From assembly GCA_038049695.1 (NCBI GenBank), contig CP142453.1:16434001-16498000 (forward strand): a DNA stretch of 64,000 bases, in the 5' to 3' direction. The notes below the pieces were generated by a model. It was not told where the DNA came from. It did not search any database and worked only from the letters and a program-made list of their open reading frames with translations. The stretch comes from Cinnamomum chago. Taxonomy: Eukaryota; Streptophyta; Magnoliopsida; Laurales; Lauraceae. Every line of letters begins with the position of its first letter. Position 1 is the first letter of the stretch. Position numbers and translations under genes: made by a program. Positions 49,574 through 60,606 of the stretch are shown one piece after another.

Positions 49574-52500
49574 TCACCTTTTCAAATCTCCTATATAGAA
49601 TTCGTCCACCATGTCAAAGACCCGGGTAGCGTGCTGTGGCCTGTGAACAGATACAGAAGGAATTGCATCAAATTACATGGAATAGAAAGGAAAGCAGCAT
49701 GGGGCAATAGATAGGTAAACTCACAATCACAAGTAGATTGAATATTTTGGTAAAATAAATTATTATAACTGGGCCAAAAAGTTGGATGGTGATAACTGTA
49801 AGGTTGTTAACATCCCTGGATTAATGGTCACCTGGAACAGACCTTGGAAATCCAGGTATGAACTATTTTACGGTCCTGATTAATAATCTGGTCAGGATGC
49901 AATCTAGCACGGACCATATTCTACCCACTCACCTAAGTATTCTTTTCTCTGGTAAATACTCAACTCACACACCCACAAACACTGCTCCCCTTACAACTGA
50001 TCCATCATTTACCACCGCTCCCCTTACAACTGATCCATCATTTACCACCGCTCCCCTTAACTCACACATGAAGGTTTCTTTTTGCTAAGAGGTACCTCCC
50101 ATGGCTTGCTTGAGGGGTAACTTCTTTACCATGGGTTGGACCCTCTACTTACACTCATTAACCTCCCATGAATTGGCACCACTCTATTTTGACACTAATC
50201 TGAACTGTATTCACCACTAGAATGAATTTCACAAAAATGTAACCTAGAAAATGTTAAACATCAAGGCCCCTAAATCAATGGTTGCCCTGATCTGATCAAG
50301 ATAATTGTTTTTCCCAAAATCATATCCACATTTAAACTTTTCTATTACATGATCATAAATCGGCATGCATCCAAGTGGGTCCCCACAAGGGGCTTAGATT
50401 TTTAGCTCTCACAAGCTGTGAAGGGTACACCTCTCAGCAGAACATAACCCCATTTATGAAATATGCATCATATATTAATTTATTTTATTTAATAATTAAT
50501 AATAAGCAAGCAAATGATCCAGGTCCAAGACTAGCACACAATGGATTAATAGTCAGGACTCAGTACGCCATGGACCCAACCCATGACCAGACCTTGACCA
50601 TTGACAGCCTTGGTCTGGTAGTGACCTATTTTACCATGCACTTAAAGCAGCAAAGAAGTTGGGAAAACACACGCAGACACATGAGAGGGGGGGGGGGGGA
50701 GGGAATGATGAAGAATGGAGCTATTAGAATGCTGCCAGCAAGAAAGTTCTGCCTAGAAAATTTATAAGGAGATAAACCTGTTAGAAAGGCCCATGAAAAC
50801 AGAAGTAAAGGGTGCTTGGAGTTTGGATTCTCCCTATTTATTAGTTTTAGCATACATTTGGCCCAGCATTACAGAAATCAGGCTTCACTGGTGATTACTG
50901 TTTTTCTATTAGTTAGCCCCCAAACAGTAGCAGCACCAGTTGTTGAAATTGATTTTGGAGGAGATTTAATTAATCTCCCTCAAGAGTCTTGCTTTCAAGT
51001 GCCACAGTAACATTTTAAGTCCTTCAACCCAGAAAGTGAAAACATTCAAAGTAGTTCCGAGTTCAAAATCATATAATAAAGAAAAAAGCACGTTATTTTG
51101 TTAGTAAAATTAGCAGCAAAAACCTGTCACAAGACACCTCATGAAAATCATGGAACAATCTGATCAAAATATCTGAGACTTCCCAACTACCCTGTTCGCG
51201 GGTGAAAAGATGCAAAAGCACAGAACAATTTAAAAGACAGTTATTATGAGATAAAAATCAAGAAAGAGGAGAATTTAATTAACAGATGCCCACCCATAAA
51301 AACCTTCGGTTGAGTCATCTCCAGCATGCGCTAGTATTGCATCACCACCAGGATGCTCCTCCACATAAGGAGTAACATCATAAACCTGCATAAAGAAAAT
51401 TTTTGCAGTCCCATAAGCATGATGCTGTTTCAGTTACAGACAAACAGAAAATGAAATTAACGTGAATCCAGAGCCACAACCTTGTCCTTTATGATAATCC
51501 AACAATTAGTCCTTGAGTTATGACGAGATACTTCATCTTTTGTGAAGAGTTTCAATGCCTGACATGAGGAATACACAAAAGAACTCGGGTTCAATTAAAC
51601 ACTTGTAACCCCAAATTCATATAAGAAAAGTTCATAAAATTAGAAATGTCTCACATACTGTAGACAAGTTGACAAAAACAGAGAGACTGGTGGCAAATGC
51701 AATAATTGTCATTTGCAGTGTTTACTTTTTGAATTTTGCATTAAAGAAGAGAAATGTGAATACAAGATTTCATGCATCTGAAGTGTAGATAGTATCATCC
51801 ACTCATTGGAAGATACATATGTTCATGATATTTCATTAAGATTTGAACCCAAAGAAGTCCAGTACTATAATTAGCTCATTTTGTTATCAGGTCAAAGGGT
51901 TCTGAAAGAAGTAAATCCATCTAATAATCTAACTCCAGAAAAGTTTTCAACTATATACTTATATATAATGCCTCCCTGACTATCATCTGTGTTGGTTACT
52001 GAGATTGGTGACCAATACACAGGTTCTTTCTTGAGAAGTTCTGATGCCATCTTGAAGTAACAATATCTGTACGTGATCATTTGTTCGTGATCATTTGTCT
52101 GCACCCATTTACATGCATACACATGATTGTTTGCGCTCATTTACATATCACATGCATAAATGAAGTGTGAAAATGGTGTCTAAATGAGGCTATTTCATAT
52201 GAAAATTTCAAATCTAAAAGGGAGTAAACTTATTACAGACCTCCTTGGTTAAGAAGACACCAGTGCAAAGGATCACGTCATGGTATCAAATCCCTTCACC
52301 ACCTTTTATTTTTTGCAACTTCTTGGGCCCCAAATTTTTAATCTGAACATTCAAACTCTTATTGACCCATTAAACTCCAAAACATTTAGTTTCATTTCTT
52401 AAACATTCATAGATTTTGAAATATATGAAGATTTTACATATGTAATCTGAACCGTTCAATGTTAACTCATTGAGAAAATGGTGCTTCCAAACAGCCGTGG

Positions 52501-55500
52501 TATTGTGATTCACAAGTTTAAATCTTACAGTTACATATGTAATTGTAAATCCCCCGAACTGTTCAATGTTAACTCAATGAGAAAACGGTGCCTGCAAACA
52601 GATGTGGTATAGTGTTTCGCATATGTAAATTTTACAAATGTGAAATTCACATATGCAAATTTCACATATGTAAATCCCATTTTCATATCCCATGTGTAAA
52701 AGACAAATGATGCTAAACAGCTCCTGCATGCTCTACTATGAAGATCCAATTGTCTAAGTTATAACCATAGCTTTTGAAACAAGTTTCTCAACATTAATGA
52801 GGTTCACACAAGCTAATGGAAGTTTGCTTAACCATCATCACCTTCAAATCATTATCCTATCTATCTGGAGTCAACTTCTGGGAGTTCGCTTTATTGTAGT
52901 CAAATCTATATATACAGACATTGCATATTTGGTTTCATTTTATTTTCATTTCAAAGCCACACAAAAGGGAGGGTAGAAAACCAATGCACCAAACGAGCCC
53001 ATAGTGCAGTAGGAAGGTGCTCCTTGTCACAAGTCACGCCCACAAGGTTGGGGCTCAAGTCATGTTGCCAAAAAAAAGCTCAATACCAGGTTCCAGGTTC
53101 CAACAAGTGATCTTTGCTTCTTTTTCTTTTAAATGGTAGAAAGCTAAATATCGGTGGTTTAATATGCAGTATTAAACAAGGAAAACACTAAAATGCTAAG
53201 TTACAGAAAAATGTGATGAAGTTTCCATGTGAATCATCTACCACATAAATGGATGAAAAATCTAAGCTTCATCACTGAAGTCTCTCAATGTAAACTCTCC
53301 TCATGTACGTTTTTTAATGATCAAGAGAAAACCAAATGTCATGAGCGTTTCTAGATGGTTGAAGCAATGTTCTTTACAAAATGATCTACCACAGGTACAA
53401 ACAGAGAAGTAGCGACAATCATCTTCGATTCCATCATGGTTATGGATATACTGACCATGCAAAAGTGATTGTTACATCTGTGAACATGCAAAAGTTACAG
53501 TTTCCAGAAGCTGCAAAGAGAATTTTCCAATATATAAAAGGATGATTAACCAATTATTTTCTTTTATCAAATAAAATGTGTGTTGTGTGATTCTCTCCTT
53601 TGTTTTATCTATATTTTATTCATAATGTTATTGTCACCATTCAAAAGAAAAGAATGTGTTTCAGACATCAATTTATTCCAATTGGGCTGGTTGCCCTCAA
53701 AAACAGAAGTCTACAGCTTGATACTGCATTTTCTCGGCTGGTAGTTTGGTGTCTTGAAAAAGTAGCAAGCAGACTACAGTGTCAAGATCAAGTATACCCA
53801 AAGTTTGGCAAGTCTAACAGCAAAACTGGCACAAATGAAGTTAATATTAAACGAATAGGATATTTTGTTCGAAACTTCTACTTGATTTCATGAAGTTACA
53901 GTGCCTAAAAACTTGAAAGAAGTTTTAGAGAGACACTAGCAATTTGAATAATTTTATATGTTAACCTTTTCTTTCTCCTTGTGGGTTCATATGTTTCAAA
54001 GATCAAAGTTTGGATGCATGGTCGATGCTTCACTTACAATGTGATTGGAAAGGGGGAAAAACGACTTCCATCTCTTTAGAAACATCCCATTGAAAAAAAA
54101 ATGATTTCCTAGTGATTAAGATTTATGCTTCAAATGCTTAAACATAAGCTTGTACGAAGAAAACAGAAAAGTTTGTCAAATGAGGATCACAATCCCAGTC
54201 TGTCAATTCAAAAATAAAAACAATCACCAGTCCTCACTGGTATACTGTATCCAATAAGAATTTCTTCACACAGAATAAATCATAGTTACTACTTACTAAC
54301 AAGAAGCTGGATAAAGTCACTTGCTGAAGAAGGGTCAGATAATGAAAAATATCACAACATTATTCCCTATAATCAAAACAATGTTTCTTTTATTGGTAAC
54401 ATGACTTGGACACACAACCTCAAGGTTACAATAGCGAGTACCTTCTTCAACAGTGCCACGGGCTCTTTTGTGATTAACCAGAACAACAGTATCATGCAAG
54501 ACAGATGAAAGTTATCACTAGTTGATTCAATGAGAAGGAAATAATAGTATCACTTTCACATAGGGAAATGCATCCTTTTGATTGAATTAAACTTGATTAT
54601 GTTGGCATTTGACAAATGATGCAAATTTTTTATGTTACTGTGAGGAAAGATATGATTCTCGGCCAGGATAGACCATGATAGTATCCTTGTAAATGTGGAC
54701 TCCATTTTTTTTATAGCATCCTTGTAAATGTGGACTCCAAGATGATGTTTTGATGAGCACCCCCATGGATAGACCACACTGTTGGAAGGTGCTCGCTGTT
54801 GCAACGTTGAGGTTGTGGCTTTGGTCATATAATCAATCAAAACTTGAGAGAGAGAGAGGGGGCGGGGGGATAGATCATGCTCCAACAGTAACCCAAATTG
54901 GAGGATCTTTTGCCCTCATTACTTGGCCTTGTGTTGAATGGGGATGTGAAGAGGAGCTTCTTGGGTTGGGCTATTTTTCCAACTCAGCAATTAAATGTGG
55001 TTAACTTCTATTTTTTTATAACGGAAAATGTGGTTAATTTCTTCCCAAATGAGAAGAATAAATATCTTAGTCTGATTAGATATGATCCCGCAAGCATTTG
55101 GGACAAACATCTACTCTATTTGGGGTCTGCAATCTCGCAAACACTTAGTATATAACAACAATACAGTAGTACCTTTTGAACCATGATGCTTAAAGTAGCA
55201 CGTCATCACATAAAATATGCTTAAATAAATATTGCATTGCAGCATGGAAATGCTTCAACAAGATTCTGTGATGAAGAAAAAATAAATACAAGGTCCTATG
55301 TTTAGCTCCCACTTTAAAAGTGGGACTATGCTTCATTTTTCTTTTAGCCAATGAAAGCATGCCACATTTAGTTTCACACATCAGCAAAACTTTCCTTTGA
55401 AAAAGTTCTGTAATTCACATTGTTCTAAAGGCATGCAAGCCAACCAAAATATACCATCATGAAAATTCCAAAATCGTCATCAACAAGCTATATATTTAAG

Positions 55501-56417
55501 TTTCCAAGCCCAGAAATCAGGCCGCTTAAGTTATTGAGGTAATAAATCTTTGGAAGTATGGGGATCTCTCCTTGTAAGAAAAAACTAGGACTTGAAAAAA
55601 GAAAACTAGGAAATCAACAATATCTAATCATAGATGTTTACCAAGATTTCATTTATTCAATCTCATTTCGAGAAAGGTTATTGATACCTTGGGGATGCAG
55701 AAGCTACATCTCAAGGCCAAGTCTACAAACAAAAGGGAGAATAAGAATGTGACTTGGAGTTTTTTAGGCATTTACAAAAGAATGCAAATAATTTCTAAAA
55801 TCTCCACAAGAAGCATCAAATTGATATAGTTAATATTTCTAGACAACAAGCCAATTCCAAGGAGGGAAAGGATAAAAATGAAAGAAGTATGCACAATGCC
55901 AATGTGGGTGGAAGATCAAAGAAAAATTGAGATAACTGACAAAAAATCATGGGAAAAAAAATTAAGGAACTAGAACATGCTTTGAATGGACAAGTACTCC
56001 AAAAATAAAATAAAAAAATCGGATAGCAGGGTTTAGAGTTGAAATTTATATTTGGAAGTATTTTTAAACTTCTATAAATGCTCAGTATGTACAAGGGTAC
56101 AACTTTCATTTTATTAACTGGGAAAAGTGGGGCATACTCCACCCTTTTCAAGTGGAAGCTCCCTATATGGACTCATAATTAAACGTATCCATACCTTGGT
56201 AGCAGCATTTGAATGAACAACTTCTGAATTACCTGAATGGATAAGTGGATGTAATTTCCATAAGCAATGGATGTTAACTAAAAGAAAAATAAATATCATT
56301 GGAGAAAAATGGGAGGGAAGAAAAGGTCATAACCATACCAGACTTAAATACTCGAGAGATCAAGAAAAAAGCTCCAAATATGGCACCGAGAATCAATGTC
56401 ATGACAATCATCTCCAT
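49574..56417 (-). CDS. CB5LP: Cytochrome b5-like membrane protein (CB5LP type)
   Basis: Cytochrome b5 proteins carry one haem and pass electrons to membrane desaturases, hydroxylases and P450s. Five exons join on the minus strand: 56417-56339, 56232-56195, 51558-51481, 51385-51294 and 49640-49574, all GT-AG, giving 117 residues. Residues 1-26 (MEMIVMTLILGAIFGAFFLI...) form an N-terminal membrane anchor, unlike the C-terminal anchor of classic plant b5. The b5 domain follows from about residue 40: LFTKDEVSRHN, CWIIIKDKVYDVTPYVEEHP, GGDAILAHAGDDSTEGFYG, then QHATRVFDMVDEFYIGDLKR and stop. The HPGG haem-ligand motif is present, and the QHA histidine is the likely second ligand. Length and layout match Arabidopsis CB5LP (about 121 aa, from memory). 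Introns of 1.65 and 4.6 kb hold transposons. Confidence 0.93.
49984..50059. repeat. 33-bp tandem repeat
   Basis: The unit beginning GCTCCCCTTACAACTGATCC repeats at 49984 and 50017 and partly at 50050, with a strict 33-bp period. It lies in the last intron of the CB5LP gene. A small open frame across it reflects the repeat only. Confidence 0.85.
52070..52720. mobile_element. Member of the CATATGTAAA TIR family
   Basis: GATCATTTGTCTG near 52,088 and AGACAAATGATG near 52,704 form a possible inverted pair. Between them lie repeated CATATGTAAAT words and a TTTTCATATCCCATGTG segment shared with 4970-5867 and 39667-40057. I see no clear target duplication. It sits in intron 3 of the CB5LP gene. Confidence 0.45.
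52830..52890 (-). mobile_element. RTE LINE 3' tail fragment
   Basis: The plus strand reads ACCATCATCACCTTCAAATC, then ATCCTATCTATCTGGAGTCAAC. This is a decayed complement of the RTE 3' end also seen at 12,247 and 13,590. There is no coding part. Confidence 0.45.
52993..53100 (+). mobile_element. SINE copy with A and B boxes
   Basis: TAGTGCAGTAGG at 53002-53013 fits the Pol III A box, and GGGGCTCAAGTC at 53050-53061 fits the B box with normal spacing. The short tail is A-rich. Two further copies of the same family lie within 2 kb. Confidence 0.6.
54397..54470 (-). mobile_element. SINE copy, same family, opposite orientation
   Basis: The minus strand reads GAAGAAGGTACTCGCTATTG, then ACCTTGAGGTTGTGTGTCCAAGTCATG. 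This aligns with the copies at 52,993 and 54,765 (AGGTGCTCGCTGTTGCAACG, GAGGTTGTG). It is truncated at its A-box side. Confidence 0.5.
54765..54850 (+). mobile_element. SINE copy, same family
   Basis: CACTGTTGGAAGGTGCTCGC, then TTGAGGTTGTGGCTTTGG, matches the family members at 52,993 and 54,397. It is followed by a (GA)n run at 54,846-54,858. The A box is decayed. Confidence 0.5.
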
Positions 56418-58852
56418 ATCTCAAATTGAATATCCTGTGCTTTTTGACAAGGAAACCAAGTCATGTAGTATAGGAAGAAACAAAGGAAACACGACGATTC
56501 CTCATTGCAACTATAGTTGATAAAATTCCGAACTTGTCACTGGGTTATCCAATTGTAGAATTGACAAGTGATTGCCCTAAAAATGCACCTTGAATCACAT
56601 TTGGTGGGGTGTGAAGAATTAAGGAATAAGGATAGACACATTCCTCAATAACTGAAAGCAAGATGGTCTCATTGTTTGTTATTCTGTTTCTTTGAGAAAT
56701 TTATTTAGTTCCTGAATCCAATAATAGGGTTGCCAGTGAAAGATTTCTCAACTTATGAATTCCTGGACAGAATGCTCAGTTGCTAACCCAGATATGATGC
56801 TGAAGTGTGTAGAAGCAAACAAAAGTTCCATTCAAGCTAGAGAACAATTATATGTCTGTAGCCAATGAAAAGTGATAAGCTGTGAAAATGGTGAGGACAT
56901 TCTGCAGAGAAGACATTCCTCGGATATGGAAGTGTAGCATTCAGGTTGATGGAAGTGTAGCATTCAGGTTGAGGACTGCCAGTAGATTACAAAGAAGGTG
57001 ATCCTGTCTGTTTCTAGTAACATATTTTCAGTGGACATCGGGGAAGATAGCGTCACAGGCACATCATAAGCTGGGATCTCTGATTCAGTGGAATAAGATC
57101 TGAGAGAGAGATCAAAATGCAAAGGAATCACAGAGCAAGGCAATGTTTATTTCAGTGAAGAAGATGGGTTTACTCCTACACACATATATTAATGCTACCT
57201 AGTTACAATTTTAGTTGACTATGAGAGGAGAGTCCTTACTCATTAATCCTCCTACACATGATAGCAACCAACAACAGATAGGAAGAACCCAAACCAAACC
57301 TACCCATTGCTATCTTTAACATTTGCAATCCACAAAGTCATTTTCTGTTCAATTTCAAATCAAACAGGTTTTTTGCAATACTGCTGATATAAAGTGGGAT
57401 TCTTTTGCACAAAGGGGATGCAAACATCAATCAAAATGCTACTGTTGGTATGCTAAGAGGAAGATTGTAGCACTATTAGCATTAAAGAATGGATCTTTTT
57501 GAGCAAAGAAACCAACTCATTCATAGAAAAATCTACATTCGGTTTGTTTTAAGATATAGACCTAAAACAAAGGGATATTTCTCTTCAGACAAAGGTGCGT
57601 TGGCAAATATCCTCTCAACCCTCCATCAAAACCACATGGGAACCCGATTACATTGTCCATTTGCAATCCACGTAGAGACCCAGAGAAGGATAGGTAGAGA
57701 CAGTGGCGGACCTAGAATTTTTGTCCATGTGGGGCGGACAATGGTCCATTGAAAAAGGCAATTATTCTTTTGTTATACTTTCTTCACATTAACATGGCAA
57801 AAGAGAAAATGTATTGCAAATTAATAAAAAAAACATTACAATGGTAAACATTTAATTGTAATAAAATAAAAAATTATAGAAAATCTCCATCAATGTAAAA
57901 GAGTTCCTTGTTTAAACAATGTCCCATAATTCTTAAAAAGTCCATGATATTTGTTCTCTCTTGGTTGTTGCTTTTGGCTGTTGATTGAATAATTTTCCAA
58001 ACCTAAATTTTGTTGCCCAAAGAAAATCCCCCAACTGAGGACACCCCAAAAAGTCTAATCCTTCCTCAGTTTCCTATAAGAAATATGGAAATTTTCCTTA
58101 AACTTACCCTCATCTTACTCTCTTTCCCAACCTTTCTCACCCAAAGAGGATCAATAATCATGCTGATATTGCTTGGTGTTTATTATGAAAAGTTCATCAC
58201 CAACTCCCTTAAATGATTTTCCATAAAACAAAAAAAAAAGAAGTATATTTTGTTGGCATTGCTCCAATAATCCCTTTAACCATTCACAGTCATGCACTAA
58301 ATAGAGCATCCATGCAATGAAATCAAAAGGAAAACAATAGGATTCACTGCAGAATTTTAACAAACAGCTAATGTGCACATTAGATCATCCATACTTGAAC
58401 ACAAGATGATTGTTCATTATAAGATATCCACAACCATAAAGTAAAACACTGAAGCTCATGAAATGTCCACAGCATAGAGATATGATAGTTTGCACCCAAA
58501 TCCTAATCCTATTCCAAGCCTGAGAAACCCAACTTCAGCCCCCTTGTAAGAAAATAATATCAAGTAAGCCAACTAGGCTAACATCTCTGCGGGGACTTTC
58601 ATCAAACAGTTATAGTTAGTTCTCAAAACACTACAAATGTATAGGACCGGTTAGAAAGAAAGAGAAAGTAACCATTTTGAAACCCTACCGAGAGAGAGCA
58701 GGGGCGACGAAGAGGTGATCTCGTGCAAATCGGCCGCGCAGGAGTCGAATAAACCTGAGACAGTTTTCTTTTCTATTTTACGTGGGTAGAGAGAAAGAGA
58801 GATCGACGCCATTGATCGTCCAAACCAGAGAAGAAGACGAGAGATTTCGTAC
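56418..58852 (-). other. Likely 5' UTR intron of the CB5LP gene
   Basis: On the minus strand AAAAGCACAG|GATATTC gives a plausible acceptor after position 56435, 17 nt before the ATG. The donor CAG|GTACGA lies at 58853/58852. In between, no coding exon is visible. A 23-bp unit (GGAAGTGTAGCATTCAGGTTG) is tandemly repeated at about 56,927-56,972. A phrase near 57,705 (CAGTGGCGGACCTAGAATTTT) is common at plant transposon edges. Confidence 0.4.
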
Positions 58853-59000
58853 CTGGCTGGTGAAGAAAGCTCGGAAGAGGAGAAGAAGAAGATGTGCAAG
58901 TGAAACAGTTGTGACAGCAGTAGCTGAAGCTAAAAGGTGAAGGATTTTGGATGTCCAGATCCCCTGGGACCTTGGTCGCAGAGAGGGTCCAACACATGAT
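58853..59000 (-). other. Possible non-coding first exon of the CB5LP gene
   Basis: A CT-rich minus-strand segment ends in CAG|GTACGA at 58853. CT-rich leaders ending in a strong donor are typical of plant 5' UTR exons with a leader intron. The 5' limit is not visible. Open frames across it are not supported as protein. Confidence 0.4.
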
Positions 59001-60518
59001 CGATGGGAGTTCATGTGAGATATAGGTTGGATTGTAGTGCCAGTGGGGTCATGATGTAAAAATTCATGCTGCACAAAATAAAAGGTCCCACCCTATAATG
59101 CCCAAATGCAGCCAATCCGATGCCTCTAATCCCTTCATCCTAGCCCATAAATTTAAAACAATGGTCCAATCCATAAAAATTCAATGGATCCGGTGTAATT
59201 AAGGGAGTCCTGACAAGTGAGCGGTTTAGATTTCCAATATGTTAGGGGAGTTAACTGAAAAAAAAGAGTTCAAAAGTGATTTGGATTTTTAATAAGTGAG
59301 CCCTACTATGGAGTACTGATTCTCTCACTAACATTAATCATGAGTGGGACCCTTTTGAGGAGAGGATTCCAACTCCTCAGCTTTGGACTATCATATCATT
59401 TTTACCTTCATAATTTACCTTATCATTACTTGGTGATTAGTTTTTAATGTTGCACTCTTCATCATGCATGCATACTATAGATATCATGGCCCATGTTGTA
59501 TGGATCATAACTTACCATTTAGTGAATTTTCATGAGTTATTTAAGGATGGATTGGTTTAAATGTGATCAATACAATATAATATGGGTCATGTTTTGATTG
59601 GAGCGAAATACAACTTTCATTGTCAAAAAAAAAAAAAAAAAAAAAAAGGAGGCAAAAAAGGTTATTTTGAACGGTTTGAGCTCATTATGGTGAGCTTTTA
59701 TTATTTCTGTATTTTAATTGTCCTCACAAAATTATGGGAAATTACATTTCGGAAAATATTATGATATTCTCAAATTTAGAGTGGTTTTTTTTAGATATTA
59801 TTAAAAAATGTAATAAAAATATCAATATATCAATAAATATAACATAATATAGGCTGGCTATTGCTTACGACCCTATAAGAAAATTTTGTCTCCGTGACTG
59901 TTCATGCATGTTAACAACCTAAACCTCTACACCCAAAAAAAAAAAAAAAAAACCTTAAACCTAGTAATATAGTTGGTAGATATTAAAACTAGCACTATAG
60001 TTTCTCGAATATTAATATTTCATAACTAACACTAGGATATTTCTGATTCTTTTTTAAATTGTGGTCTCATATTCTTTTTTTCTAACTTTACTATTTTCAT
60101 TTTTTCCAACTATTGATCATTAACCCTACTAACTTTAGCTATAAATAGAAAATCTCTCTCACTTGTTGTATTTAAACTATTCAACAAGTTTTTTATGATG
60201 TTTTTCTAACTATCAAAAAACTATTCAGAAAAAAAAAAAAAAGTTAAACCACATAATAGCACAAGCTAGCATATCTATAATAATCCATCAAAATTACAAC
60301 CTTAGATAATTCTCAACTATATTGTAATAACTTTAATTTTTCAATCATTTACCAATGTTTTTAATTTTCAGTCTTAAATAAAACTAAATCAACCCACCAA
60401 ATTTAACTCCCCAAATTGCCAAATTGACTCCCCAAATTGCCAAATTGACTCTATATCTTAGCTCACTCAGTCGAACCCAATTCACAACTCAACAATCTAC
60501 CAAAAAGAAAGGCTTGCA
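59001..60518. other. Intergenic, AT-rich
   Basis: No gene found. There is a poly(A) run at 59,625-59,647, another near 59,935-59,952, and a 22-bp tandem repeat around ACTCCCCAAATTGCCAAATTG at about 60,404-60,452. Positions 60519-60524 (TTTATT) give a minus-strand AATAAA about 80 nt past the LRR stop codon, a likely poly(A) signal for that gene. Confidence 0.5.
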
Positions 60519-60606
60519 TTTATTTAGCACATATGAAAAAAAGGGATATCATAACAAATTTATTTAACTCAATCCCACAAACTGTAAGTTCTAATCACTT
60601 TCATTC

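Noticed and set aside
53600..53893. 97-codon plus-strand frame in the CB5LP intron
   Set aside because: No domain, and it lies in an intron between SINE copies.
57098..57310. Possible copia LTR fragment
   Set aside because: Composition is suggestive, but I found neither TG...CA ends nor a flanking duplication.
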